Shown piece after piece: positions 1 to 12,050 of a DNA stretch of 64,000 nt. Source of the DNA: Gnetum montanum (Eukaryota > Streptophyta > Gnetopsida > Gnetales > Gnetaceae); contig MNCI01015910.1 of the NCBI GenBank assembly GCA_015680685.1, positions 851,065-915,064 of the forward strand, in the 5' to 3' direction. Each line of letters starts with the position of its first letter. Positions within the stretch are counted from its first letter, which is position 1. The notes beneath the pieces were generated by a model. That model made no database searches. It was not told the origin of the DNA and worked only from the letters and a program-made list of their open reading frames with translations. Position numbers and translations under genes: made by a program.

Positions 1-598
1 TAACTTGAGAAGCACCATATCCCCCAAATTGTAAGTTAGAGTTCGACAAAATTGGTATCGTTGGAATCATTTTGAAGAGTACTATGCATTAGACATAGTC
101 TTAGGGTTCAAAAATGAATTTGAATCTTTAATATTTTTAAAATATTCAAATTAGCTTATTCTATCAAATTGACATTACTAAGTGATATATGGAAGACATG
201 ATGAGTTATAAATGACACTAAGTCTCGTAGGATAATGCATTTCACAAGATCAATTTCAGGTCATGGTTACTAAATTTCTAAGAGAGACTTAAAAAAAACC
301 TTAATCATCTAATATTGATAGCATTAAGATGGGTAAGAGTTACTTGAACCGGTGTATACTTGTCTTACCAACATCTCTTGCCATTGATGAATTTTGATGA
401 GGTGTAGTTAGATCTTCATCGGTCAATGATATCCATGAAAGAATTTTGTTGGTTGGTGGAATATCTCAGACATATGGTACATCTAGTGATGATCAATGAT
501 TTTCCCTGTGTCATGGCTTCATGGTTCATCATTAGGTTCATGTTGTAGTTAGTCCATGGTTTTGAATGATCCTTGGATCATGGTTTGCTTTGATACCA
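1..598 (-). mobile_element. Internal 5' end of a minus-strand LTR element leaving the window
   Basis: Read on the minus strand, positions 598-587 give TGGTATCAAAGC, one mismatch from the plant initiator-Met tRNA primer site TGGTATCAGAGC. It lies two bases inside the LTR edge at 601. The sequence from 586 down to 1 would therefore be the untranslated leader and start of gag of an element that continues to the left. I see no long open frame in it and cannot name the lineage; both chromoviruses and Copia elements use this primer. Confidence 0.55.
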
Positions 599-600
599 AT

Positions 601-1173
601 TGTGACATCCCATTCCCATATGTCTTAGAAAACATGAAATATACATTATATTAAACATTATGTGTAAGAAGAAAATATACCAAATGTCAAATATATGTAA
701 CATTCGACATTATGCATAAAGGAAATAATAGGGAAAGTGTAGAAAGAGAAAGAATAGAATGCTTTATCGATAAGGAATGGACTCTCCAGATCATGCTCTG
801 AGAGTGTTCTTTGGGATTTTCTTCCTTTGAAATCAATCTCTTAAAGGAAACCTAGCACTACCATCATGGTTAGGCCTATTACAAACCAAAAGGGATGGCC
901 ATTCCACTTCCTATCCTACTTCATCTGGCTCCTGTGACTTGCTTGTACTAGGTCCACCACTCCATGCTGGCACGACCATTAAGCCTAGGTATAAATGCCT
1001 TAGGTCAAACCCCCAAAGGTTAACTCAAGAGACATGTTCATTATTACAATGCATCCTTTCAGGTCTTAATTACAACTACCTTTTGGATCTTGTTATGATA
1101 ACACTAATCACTTGTTATGAAGAGACACCATCTTCGTTAAGCTGTATCATCATTTGGGAATGGGGACATGACA
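601..1173 (-). repeat. 5' LTR of the left-edge minus-strand element (candidate)
   Basis: The block starts TGTGACATCCC next to a primer-binding site and ends ATGACA, so it has the TG..CA ends of an LTR, about 573 bp. The ends are unusual: about 22 terminal bases form an imperfect inverted repeat (601-622 against 1152-1173), far longer than the usual few bases. The second LTR is outside the window, so the outer edge rests on the inverted repeat alone. Confidence 0.45.
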
Positions 1174-2470
1174 AGAAGAATAACAAACAGATTCTTAGGA
1201 AGAGCCTATAGAAGAAGGGGAAGATGGTGATATTTCTCTAGAAGTGTTAAAGGCCTATTAAGAAGAATGATTTAGCATTCCATCAAGGATCCCAAGCTCA
1301 GCATTAGACACATTGGATACAGTTAACTTGATCTTGGAAAAGATAAAAGAGAAAATTTTATAGATGTATAGAGAAACACAAGATCAGTCTCAGGATTTGG
1401 GGAGTTAGTTTATTTTATCTTATGAAATGATAAAATATAATTAACTGCCTTGTCTTGTCTTGGTTTTGTATGTAGATCCTAGGGAGAGTAGCTAAGAATT
1501 GACAACTGATCCAACTCCTATGAAAATTGACAAATAGAAGGAGAAGGAAGCTATTGGAGATGATAAATAAGTTGGTTGAAGATATGCCATTTCAACCTTA
1601 ATTTTATGCATTACTTGTGTTTGATGCAAAGAGACATTCTTTGTAAAGCATCGAGTGTAAATGACATTTTAGAAATAACATGCGATGTCAAATGTTATGA
1701 TGTGTGCTAATTGTAAAAGTTTTTGGAAGGATAATAAAAGTCTAGCATTTTCAATTAATTAATCATTTTGTGTCATGATGGTAATGAAAAAATGCTTATT
1801 AGTTAAAATTACATACTAATAATAAGTGCTAAATAGCAAAAAGAAAATGATAAAGGTTTAATGTGAAATTTCAATGTCACCTAACACATACTAGTAGATG
1901 TCTACTAATTAGAAGAAATAACAAAAAATATCAAGTGCTTGACATAGAGAGTAAGTATAAACGACGTACAACATCAAATGTTATGATGTGCAGTAATTAT
2001 GAATTTTGGAAGATAATATTATGATTTTTAATTGACCATCATTATGTATCATGATGATTATGAAAATGATGTGATATATCGATGTTGTGTAACTATTCAC
2101 TATGTCATTGCCTAATAATAGTAAATCATAAGAATGAAAGGACAAAAAGATATCTAATAGGTATTTGTAAATGTCTAGCACCTACAAAAAGCAACAAAAA
2201 AAAAATAGATGAGATGTCTTAAAGCTCACACAACTAATGGTATTTTGTTAGCAATGAACTTTTGAGTAGTTTTGTAAGAAGAATAAGTGAAAGATTTTTC
2301 CTTAGGAGTAGATATGTCAAGTTTTCTAAAGCCTAAGCTAATGAATCTAATTTTAGAGATAGACTCATCATTTGGGTCTATAAAGTCTTTTGTATTAGTA
2401 TAATTCTTAAAAGAAAAATAACTATAGATTTACCTATAGGTTTAATTTTAATATCAGCTAGTTCAACAGT
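1174..2470. other. Unassigned AT-rich spacer with a direct repeat
   Basis: No supported gene. Two copies of a roughly 110-bp segment lie near 1684-1795 and 1972-2085, about 290 bp apart. Both contain the phrase ATCAAATGTTATGATGTG or a close variant, followed by a run ending in TGATGATTATGAAAATG-like sequence. This may be U3 or 3' untranslated sequence of the old minus-strand element whose protease lies just to the right, but I found no matching LTR partner. Confidence 0.35.
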
Positions 2471-2489
2471 AAGTTGGTAAGGTCAAGTT

Positions 2490-2910
2490 TCATGATCTAA
2501 TCAAGAGACACTTGGAATTTGTATATTAGTTGAGATGATTATCTTATGGTTTTGGAAGAAAAAGTGAATATTTTGATGTATAGGGAATGATATTGCATGG
2601 TGTTGAGCTAGCCAAGGATGTCCTAATATTTTGTTCACACTAGGACATTCACATATGATTATAAAAAAGACTTTAGACTATACAGAATTGCCTACTATGA
2701 AGAGAAACCTAATGGAACCTATAACTTCTACTCATGTAGCATTAAAGAAAATAAGATTAATACAAGTTTCATTGAAGGTTACTTGATCATAGAGACTGAG
2801 ATGCTTGATAATAGCCCATGTGATCATGTTAAATCTAACACTATCATCAACATGTATAAGTGGAATCGAAGCATCAGGTGATACTTTGATAGTAATGTAG
2901 AGTAGTAGCT
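2490..2910 (-). pseudogene. E0 retropepsin (PR) remnant, Tat-like
   Basis: Reading the minus strand from about 2900 to 2500 gives, with stops, IHVDDSVRFNM followed by ILGHPWLAQHHAISFPIHQ. The second motif matches the protease C-terminal box of E1 (LILRRPWLVKVQ) and E2 (LILGRSWLAQLRA). Protease of this group cuts the Gag-Pol precursor. The active-site triplet appears as DDS where retropepsins have D[T/S]G; E1 and E2 have DDG at the same place. Stops make it inactive. It is the downstream part of the same minus-strand element as the gag at 15.8-17.2 kb; E1 separates them. Confidence 0.7.
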
Positions 2911-3637
2911 AACAAATATATTCTATCTTCAAATTAGTCTTGATATTTTTACCATGGAAGTTCAAATTATATGATCCATAATAAGGAATTTGAAGAAAAG
3001 GTAATATAACCTATTTTTAGGCTGGAATGTTACTTGGGACTGCGTTTCTCTTAAGAATATCATATAAAGAAACATGATGCTCTTTAAAGGTTGGTATGAG
3101 GTTGTACAAGAATAAGTTAATTTATTTTGAATGAAAAATAGTGGTCGTTTATTATAGAACCTTATTATCTATTGACTAAGATGATCATGGAGTAGGTGCT
3201 ATTGTGATTGGCTATATAGGATTAGATGAAGGTAGGCAACCATTTGAAGAAATAAGTTCTTGATGTTCCTAGAAATAGACCTTCTTTGATGTTTTAGAAG
3301 TTTTCTTAGGTGCATTAGCAAATTTTTCCTTATGTTTTCCTATTTGTGACTTGTTTCTCTACTAGCTATGGGTAAGGATTTGTACTTGAGATGATGGAAA
3401 AGTGTGATGGGATGTTTGGAATATAACAGGTGAAGGGGTATTTTGGGATTTAGAATGGTATAGAATGGGATGGAAGTAGGAAGGGCAACTAGGTTAAGTA
3501 ATGGAAGTAGAATGATGGGGATGGGTAATAGTATGAGATATAGCTAGGTTTTAGTTGTTTAAAATAGTGCAAATGTGATCAGGAGATGAGGAAGAGTGAT
3601 TTAGCTTCGATAAAGCGGTAGTGTAGTTATACTAGTG
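2911..3637 (-). pseudogene. E0 gag-to-protease linker, decayed
   Basis: This stretch joins the E0 protease to the point where E1 inserted (target site AATGA at 3638-3642). In E1 and E2 the corresponding stretch between the gag cysteine-histidine motif and protease is a proline-rich, poorly conserved linker. No open frame survives here, and assignment rests only on position between two recognised E0 pieces. Confidence 0.4.
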
Positions 3638-4029
3638 AATGATGAAACACCACAAAATTTGCATTTTGTAATTATTTTTCATCATGTAGCCTTCACCCCA
3701 TGAAACTCAAGGTAAAACTGCATTGTCAATGTGAAGATTGTAACCCATGAGGGGGAATCTCACACATTTCATACTTTCGGGGCTAAAAAATGCCTCATAA
3801 GTCGTCAAGGCCTCATCCCCCAAGTGAAAAAATTCACATAGTGTTTATACTTGGGCTTTGGGGGGGGGTGTGTGGTGTGGTGGGTGGGGAGTGTTAAAAA
3901 TGCCTTTTGGAATTTCAAAAATAGCAAGTTGATGGGTTTTTTGGGGGGGTATACACTTTTCTATACTAGAAATACTTGCAGGGGGTAAATCTCACCTTCC
4001 CCCCGCATAGAGGGATGGGGGCTTCCCCT

Positions 4030-4215
4030 TCAGTGTGGAAACTTCACCCCAACATGGAGACTGCATGCCTAGCATGGAGGCTTCATGCTCAGCATGGAGA
4101 CTACATTCCCAGCATAGAAGATCTACCCCTAGCTTGGAAGCCATCCCCCTCAGCATGGAAGCTTTTCCCCTTAGCATGAAAACTTCCCTCCAATGTGGAA
4201 ACTGCATGTCCCTAG
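4030..4215 (+). repeat. Minisatellite in E1 5' LTR U3
   Basis: About nine degenerate copies of a 20-25-bp unit built around AGCATGGAGACTTCATGCC, upstream of the TATA box. The same array is at 14640-14835 in the 3' LTR, so it predates insertion. The core AGCATGGAAG also recurs in the internal ~190-bp array of the same element. Confidence 0.75.
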
Positions 4216-4424
4216 TGTGGAAGCCACAAATACCAGATTTCAACACTCCATGCACTCTAGCATTGATCCAACATGCTAGTGTAGAAGTTTGAATCCCCTT
4301 ATTACTATTTTTAGTAAATAGAATGGCCATGGGGGTATGACACTTACTATATATGGTAACCCCCCAAATTTTGGCACCTACCACACTTGAAATTTAGCTA
4401 AAATTTGCAGCAAAAATAAAACCC

Positions 4425-4432
4425 TATAAAAA
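4425..4432 (+). promoter_or_regulatory. E1 5' LTR TATA box
   Basis: TATAAAAA about 780 bp into the LTR and 650 bp before its end; matched by the same sequence at 15116-15123 in the 3' LTR. The position suits the U3/R promoter of an LTR element. Confidence 0.6.
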
Positions 4433-5084
4433 CCAAACCTTAACACCATTTTAAGGTTCAACCCCCTTTGCACTCATACACTTTGGCATTTTTGACAAGA
4501 ATTTTTGCATTCAAGAGCATTGAATACACACAAAGCCTCTTGAATTCCTAGTGTGGAACCCCCTCTTTGGGTAGTTACTATTTCCCATAGTAATTGTTAC
4601 CCCCTTGTCAGCCCCCTTGCAATCCTCCTTGCAACCCCCATTACAATCCCCCTTACAACCCCTCCTATAACATCCCACCTACAGATCTGGTGCAAGGAGT
4701 AGCAAAGGTTCTAAAGCATTGGGAGTTGTGGAGCAATGGATTCTAAGCCCCCATCGAAGTGAGCCCCCTTGCTACCCCCAGGAATATTTTTGTACACAAT
4801 TTGTAAACTCTCTTTATTTTTGGTAAAATAAAGTTTATAGTTTTAGTTGGTGTATGAATTAGATATGTTATTTATTTTTAGTACATTTACATTTTTAGAT
4901 CCACAATTGTACTTGCATTTTTATTACCTTCTTTGCCTCCCTTTAAGGCCTTGGGTGATTTTTTGAACCATCCAGGGTAGCCTGAATTAGATTTTTTCAA
5001 AGGCATCGAGGATTTAAGGTTAAAGTTGTTGTGTTGGGATTTTTGGTTTTCTAACAATCTTATTTTTTAGTTGCTATAGTTTTA

Positions 5085-5103
5085 TGGCACTAGAAAGAGG
5101 GCC
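5085..5103 (+). other. E1 primer-binding site
   Basis: TGGCACTAGAAAGAGGGCC, six bases after the LTR end. It begins TGG (complement of tRNA CCA) and matches the site of E2 (TGGTGCTAGAAGGAGGGCC) at most positions. I do not assign the tRNA with confidence. Confidence 0.7.
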
Positions 5104-5990
5104 TCTATCCAAGTTCTACATCTAAACCTTTTTGCCATTTTTTCGCCACAAAACCAACATTGTAAATAATCCCCCCTAGCACCACAACCCAATGTTGAGG
5201 TTGTAGGTAGTTTGGATTTTCATAAAATTTCATAGCAGTTGCTAGAAATTTTAAAGTTAGAATTGGTATCCTCCTGCTTTAAAAATTTCACAATAAAGCC
5301 AACGTGGGTGTTTGGGTTTTGGCAAAAAATTTCATAGTAGTTGCTAGGAATTTTTTAAAGCTAGCTAGGAAGATTGATTTCCCATTAGCTAGGAAGGATG
5401 TTACCTCCCTTGGACCACCTTCCTTGTTGTAAATTTTTTCTAGTAGGGTCAATGTTGCCTATTTTTTTTTTTTGGAAAAACCAAAGTGCTAAAACAATGC
5501 TTACCAAAACTTCCCCCTCCCCCCCCCTCCTTACTAATGTTGGCATAGGAAGGTGTGAGATCCTCCCATCTCAGCCCATTCTTTCCTCCTACCACACCTA
5601 GCATAGAAGATAGCTAGGAAGCCAGAATGGGTGAAGTTTGTTACAACCTTTTCACCTTTCCATTTTTGGTAAAGGGGTATATCCCCTTTATTTCCCACTT
5701 ACCATTTATAGTAAGTGACTTACTTCAGCCATTTTTATCATTTTTTTGTAGCTAGGAAGCCAGGAGTGGATGGAGTTTGATATTTCCTCTTTTCATTTTT
5801 AGTAAGGGGGTATACCCATTTTGGTAGCCACTTACTATTTATAGCAAGTGACATGTTTTTAGCTATTTTGCCTTTTTTAGCCATTTTTAAATTCCACTTG
5901 CTAGAATTTGCACTTTTTCCACCTTTTGTAACTTTTTCAAGCCATTTTTAGCATCATAACCATGTCTTTTAGCTAATCAACTATGTTGCC
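5104..5990 (+). other. E1 untranslated leader
   Basis: About 0.9 kb between primer site and the first gag traces. It contains near-duplicate segments around 5640-5735 and 5750-5850 (AGCCAG..GGGTGAAGTTTG..ACCATTTATAGTAAGTGAC), that is, a degenerate ~110-bp tandem repeat. E2 also has a tandem array in its leader, with a different sequence. Confidence 0.5.
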
Positions 5991-8120
5991 AATCAACCTA
6001 ACAAACATGGTATCTAGCCAAGATGCAGTTCGTATTTATGACCCAAAAGACCCTACAGTCATAGGACAAAGGTAGTTGCTTAGGCAAAGGGGCAAGAGCC
6101 CAGATTTTACAGTTATTAATGAGGAATTCTATGACTTCCTCTATGCTAATATGCAAGCTGATCTATTGATACCATGCTCTAAATTTGACGCAAAGCATCA
6201 ATTTGAAATTATACACCAAGATGGAAAAGAATGCATTTGATCACCCTATGACCAAATCCCCCTTATCAACTTCTATGAACAAATGCTCATACAACTCATA
6301 GAGGTTAATGCGTTATTGAGGGAATTATTTCAGACGATCATCAGGGGAAGAAGATGAGTTTGAGGTTGAACAAGAGTTGGAAACCTTCATTGGAAGTCTT
6401 TTCCAAGCTCTGGCTCTATAGACAACCACATCCAAGCCCATATTTCCTACCTCATCGATGGAACAGATCCCTTGACCCAACTCCCCTCCTATCCATCCTA
6501 CCTTGTTTGGTTCCACATCCATCATCACCACCAACCAAACACAAACATGTTCCGATCCACATCCTTATTCTCATCGATACCCTTTGCTACAAAACCTAAC
6601 TTCACTCATCCAACCATGGTGATGTCTACCTCACCATATCCCTTTAACATACCAATGGGATCCTCATTGGGACCCCATGCAATACAAGCATCTCATACAC
6701 CATTTGTCCCCTTTGTGCCTCAAGTTTAGGCACAAACATCTTTCCCCTCATTTAGTCCACCTATGATACTACATCCTATCGCAAGGCCACAAGCCTCGCA
6801 ACCATAAGTCTCACAACTTCTTCCTCAACCATCAACCCAAATACTGTAGCCCATGGGGATTCCCAAGGCTTGGTTCAAGCTTTTCAAATGATTGAATACC
6901 TTAATAAAGAGCTATAAAAACTTAAAGCCAACACAACTTAGATGGTCAAGGTTCTAGATTTCTACCAAGATGATGTTATAAGTCCTAAGGTACCCTAAAT
7001 AAACTTGCCCATAGGCTTGCGTATTCCAAACTTCATCAAATATAATGGTGAAGGGGATCCCAATGCATATTTAGCAACCTTTCAATCTAAGTGGTTGTTC
7101 GTATAAGCTTGGCCTCATATGTTATCGAGGATTTTCCCCATGTCTCTCAAGGGTAAGGCTCTAGATTAGTATCAAAACTTACCTAGAGGTTTCATCTCTT
7201 CATTTGAGGACTTGATTAACCAATTTGTTAACCACTTCAAATACAACTTGAAGTTGGATGCCACATTGGACCAATTGATGAGGGTGAGGCAAGGGCAACT
7301 TGAACCCATCAAAAGGTTCATTCAAAGGTGAAACTCAACACCTAATAAGATCTCAAAGCCTATTGCTAAAATCCATCTCTTGGCCATCTACATGGGAGTA
7401 GTAAATGTTTCATCAAGTCAAAGCTATACTACCTAGAGCCCCAGTCACTAAGCCAAGCCTTCTTATAAACTAAGAACATTGAGGAGGTAGCTGAGGCAAG
7501 CAACGACCCAACCTACATTAGCTATAAAAATAAACATGAAAGAAGGGATAGGGATAAAACTAGGTAAGAACATACAATTGTGGTCAAAGTTGTAAAAGAG
7601 ATAAAACAAGGGGAGAGAAGGGGATCTCCACCATGCAACACATCCCCTTACTCATCACAAACATCCACTTCCTATGTTCCAAATTAACCAAGATCAAACT
7701 TTGGACGTAATGATAGGTATCAATACATTAGGTTGCCTATGAAGACCTCTAAGCTTCTAGAGTAGTTGCTTAAAGGAAATTGTATACAACATAAGCACCT
7801 ATCTAAAGAGGCTCGTAAGAGGCATGATCATCTTTGTGACATAGCTAGAAACCCAATGATAGCTACCAAAGATAATCCCAAGATATCAAAGTACTTCAAG
7901 ATAGATAGGTATCGTCATTATCATCAAATGTTTGGTCATGATACCAATTTTTGCCTAGCATTAAAGGATGACCTCCAGAAGATGATAGAGTATGGAGAGT
8001 TGGTAGTAAACGAACCCAGCTCTCCAAGTGCTAACAACAACTCCTATACTATGGCCTCGTTCATTGAAACCAAATGGTCTAATCTCCCTAGAAAACTATT
8101 TGTTACCAGAATACCACCAT
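5991..8120 (+). pseudogene. gag: E1 gag (decayed)
   Basis: Structural capsid/nucleocapsid precursor that packages element RNA. Traces begin near 6010 and continue through a Pro/Ser/His-rich segment (6400-6730). The conserved Gag block lies near 7010-7450, where a relative of E2's LPHFTKYNGEGDPNAHF is readable around 7025-7070. Near 7900-8010 a Cys/His motif reads RYRHYHQMFGHDTNFCLALK, the variant knuckle (H-x-x-H-x4-H..C) also seen in E2 and E0. The longest clean piece is 7766-8122. Several stops and frame shifts break the rest. The order and spacing match E2 gag at 39.0-41.4 kb. Confidence 0.8.
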
Positions 8121-8849
8121 GACCTCGAAGCACAAAGCCTAGAGAGTCATTTGTCATATAGATACCACCACCTCCACCCCTAAGAAATCTTTCATCATAC
8201 GTGTCCCTACTTTAGTGGCTTCAACATCACAACATAATCAATGAGTTTCCAATCCCTCCAAATCCTAGGGAACCATTCATTATTTGGGTCCCTCCATCTT
8301 TAACAAGTAAGGCCACAACAACCCATGACCAAAGCCCACCTATAGTGGCCAATAACTCAAAGGTTAGCAAGAAATCATCATTACAATAGTGGTGAAAGCA
8401 ACCTATCACAAAACTAACAAATAAGCCCATTGAAGGTAATCAACGAAGACCTATACTAAGAGCAACTATACCCATGGACAAGGAGGCCAAGGCACATACA
8501 TTGTAACCTAAGTTACAAACTCTAGGAAGAATGGAGGAGATTAGAACCACCAAGGTCGAAACGTCACAAGATAAAGGAAAGAGCTTCCTTGCAATCATGG
8601 ATCAAGCTAAATGATTGCTTAAGTAAAATAACACTACCAAACTTGTATGACCTGGTCATGACCTCTCTTGCTCATAGGGATGCACTAGCTCAAGTGTTAA
8701 CTTCTATCCCTGTAAGAAGAGAAATGCCTACTAACAGAGAGTTAACCCACTTTGTCATTGAGCAAGCTTCAGTTAGGGAAAATTGACATAAACCCATGAT
8801 CAAATTTCATGATAATGAAGTGAAGGTTGGCTCTTGAAATGAAGAGGTG

Positions 8850-9317
8850 CTATTTGCTCCTCTCCTTGTAACCATACATGTTGGCAAATACAAGGTTCAT
8901 TATGTTCATGTGGATGATGGGATGACCATGAATGTAGTACCATACTCCATTATTGATAGGTTGGGCCTAACCAAGAACATCCAAGCAACCACAACCTCAA
9001 CACTCAAGTCATTTAATGGCTCATGAGTAGTAGTGAAAGGTTCCATTACTTTGGATTTTATAGCTAGTGAACAATTTCCCACATCTACTAACTTCTTAGT
9101 AGTCAAAGAGATACTTAGGTTCAACTTGATTCTAAGGAGACCATGGTTGGTGAAGGTTCAGGAAGTTTCGTCTCCTATACATAAGGAGATTCACTTGCTA
9201 TATGAGGGTGGGGAGATTATGATCCATGGGGACAATGTATTGCTACCCTTAGTTAACTATGTCAACATTGATAAAGGTTTGAAGGTGGAGTTTCAAGAGG
9301 AAATACTTAACACTTAG
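8850..9317 (+). pseudogene. E1 retropepsin (PR)
   Basis: Aspartic protease of the gag-pro frame. The active-site segment reads VHVDDGMTMNVVPYSIIDRL near 8900-8960. The C-terminal box, FNLILRRPWLVKVQEVSSPI, is in the open piece 9033-9317. At the catalytic triplet the residues are D-D-G instead of D-[T/S]-G; E2 has the same, so this looks like a trait of the group and not private decay. A TGA stop interrupts the frame near 9025, where E2 also has a stop. No RT follows. Confidence 0.8.
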
Positions 9318-10055
9318 ATTGGGGCCAACAACAATGAGAACAACAGTGATGCAAACAATGCCAACTATACAACAAGAAGTAATTAACAAAGATGCTTATC
9401 AATTGCCACTATAAAAAAGTAGCATGATGAGAGTGCGATTATGCAAAGCAAACCATTTGGTTTATCAAAGGTCAAGCAACAAATGCATTGTAGGTATGTT
9501 ATCCATTCTATTGCTAATAGAAGCTTATTTACCTTTGCAACCTTATATCATGTTTCATGGTTTATATTTTCCTTATATACCATTTCAACAATAGCCCATA
9601 CTTACTAGGTAGGTATGACCTTATGGCCCACTATGACATTAAATTGGCAATATTATGGCCTTCCAAGGCCTTAAGCTAGTGGCCAAATAAGCCTTAGAAT
9701 GGGTTCCAAGCACCAACCATGATAAATTCATACCTCCTATCATTCACAACCATAAAACCTAATCCCCCTTTCCATTCTTTGTAGTTGTCATTAACATGCA
9801 TGAACCCTAGACCCTGGTAAGGGGTAAAACCTCAACAAAGCTTGCTGCTTTAGGCATCCATGCTATGGCAACCATATCCAGTTTGGATCTAGTGTTGAAA
9901 GATGGGGATAACATCTATACTTGCCCTCTAGTGCTCATCAAGCCCCAGTTCAATCTCAAAGTGGGCCCACATAGCCCTAAACCCCTCCAAGCACCCCCGG
10001 TAGCCTCGACACCTTACCAAACTTAGTTAAAAGTGGTTGAAACCTTGGGAATTAG
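9318..10055 (+). other. E1 post-protease spacer
   Basis: No gene. Around 9600-9730 it holds degenerate copies of a phrase like ATGGCCTTCCAAGGCCTTAAGCTAGTGG, the same word array that follows protease in E2 (42920-43100). It then runs into the ~190-bp array. No RT motif (for example [YF]xDD) could be found on either strand. Confidence 0.5.
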
Positions 10056-12050
10056 TGGTTTCACATTGGGGAAGGCCTCATCAACATTGATAATCCCATT
10101 AATAGTGTAGATGGTTGGGGGATGACCAAAATTACCTAAATCTACTACCTAGTAGTCATTCTTCAAAGCCTAGTACCCCGTCATAGCCTTTGGTAGCTTA
10201 GATTGACCTTAGAACAAGTTGATTTTGCACCCATATCTAGTTCCACTATGATGAAATTTGCCTCCATGTTTTCCAGCATGGAAACCCAGGGGATATGTAA
10301 GAAAACCTTATTCATAACCTAAAATAGCCAAATAACCCACTTTGGTAATCCTTGAACACTGCTAAAACCCTCTTGAGCTTCCAAAAATGTTAAAAGTTGT
10401 AAAAAATGGTATAAAAATGTCATCCCCTCTCATCCATGCTTAGCCCATCATGCCTAGTGTGGAAAAATGGGGTTGATTGCATGAGGTGCTTAGAAGCCTT
10501 AAAATTGGTGAATCTTGGCACCAAGTATTGATCATTGGCACTGGCAACCCTAGGGGTTGACATGCATGGTTGATTGGTTGTTGAATTGGCCTAGATATAA
10601 CTTCCTTAGTTCTTTCATCCTAGGGGAGACCTCTTCCATGCTTCCTAGCATGGAAACTAGGTGGATAGAGCTAAGAAGTTTAGCGGGGAATCCTAGATGC
10701 AAGAAAACAATGTTAAACTATTTTATACTAACACTAGAACCTTGGTATCCTCTTTGGAAGCTACTAGAATGCCAAAAATAAATAAAGATCAACCTCATAA
10801 GGTTCTTCCAAGTTGGGGAGAATCTCATCCACATTGAGCATTCTAGTCTCAACATGGTTGGAAGGGGGGAAGCTAAAATTATCGAAGTTTGCATGAAGTT
10901 TGACTTCCAGAAGTAGCCTAACCCTTTCAGAAGCCACTAGACTTCTATAAGTTACCTATAATAGCCCAAACTTGCTCCCCTTGGATTCTCCATGCTAAGA
11001 AGGATCCCATCTATACTAAGCATCCCAGCCCTAGTGTGGATTGGGGGTGGAAGCCTAAAAATTATCTTAAAACCCTCAAAGAACCAAGTTCTTGACCCTA
11101 GGCATTGACAATCAATACCAACAACCCTGTGGACACACATGTATAGCCAAAACTGATAAGAAATAGAAAAAACTAGAGTCCATTGGTGCTTCCATCCTAG
11201 GAACCACCTCTTCTAGGCTGGCCAGTGTAGAAGTAGGGGGGAACTTTGGGTGAACTCCAAAATACCCCTTAGATACCCTAAAGAGGCACCAGAAAGCCTT
11301 ATGTGTGCCCTAAAATCCTATTTATACATCCTAGAACTCTCAGACTCTTCCAAATTGACAATGGATAGCTAAAATGTTGGCTTCCCTAATTTTCATGTTG
11401 AGAATAGGAATCCTAGTATGGAAGAAATGGGAGAAGCCAAAAAATCACTTAACAACCCCTGAAACGACCAAGTTTTAACACTAGGCATCAACACTATCAA
11501 CCTTGGATACCCACATGCATGTCCAGAAATGATAAAAAAAATAACAAAAAATATAGCCCCTTAGTGCTTCCATGTTGGGAGCCATCTCTTCTATGCTGGT
11601 TAGCATGGAAGAAAGGGAGGAAGCCCAAAAAATCATCTGGCAAGCCTCCAAACTGACTAGTTTTGACCTTAGACCCTACCTCTCAACCCTAGCAATCCTA
11701 GGAGCACACATGCATAATCAATTGAGGTTAGAATTAGTCTAGATCTAAGATTTATGGTTCTTTCATGCTAGGGCCCTCTCTTCCATGTTGGAGCAACTTC
11801 CCTAGCATGGAAATAGGGGGTGAAATATTAGATGCCCTTGAATGACCTCCAAATGTGATCAAAATCAACCATAAGGTTATAGAATCATGATATATAGTCC
11901 TATGGGCCTAGATACTTGGTTGATCTGCTCCCAAACTATCCTGAAATCATGAAACAAGTGTCATCCCATTCTTCCACACTAGGGATGCTATGCTCAATGT
12001 GGAAGAAGTGGAAAAAGCCATTTCAAAATGGTTTGACACCCAAAACTGAC
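10056..12050 (+). repeat. ~190-bp satellite-like tandem array inside E1
   Basis: Ten or more diverged units. A core resembling CTAGCATGGAA[GA] recurs at about 10274, 10455, 10645, 10850, 11031, 11223, 11413, 11601, 11803 and 11996, spacings 181-205 bp (mean ~191). A typical unit has CTTCCATGCTAGG..CC..CCTAGCATGGAAG (an inverted pair), then a G-run, AAGCC..AAAATCA, CCAAGTTTTGACCCTAG, a CACACATGCAT phrase and AGTGCTTCC. It has no coding potential. It lies where an autonomous relative would carry RT, RNase H and integrase. Confidence 0.8.

Larger units (their letters stand above)
3643..5078 (+). repeat. E1 5' LTR
   Basis: Starts TGAAACACCAC and ends GCTATA (degenerate CA). It aligns along its length with 14261-15762. 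It contains a G-tract near 3860-3950, a minisatellite at 4030-4215, and a TATA box at 4425. Confidence 0.9.

Noticed and set aside
10056-12050. Possible CRISPR-like repeat array
   Set aside because: Units are long, diverged and without unique spacers of constant length, and the context is a plant retrotransposon.
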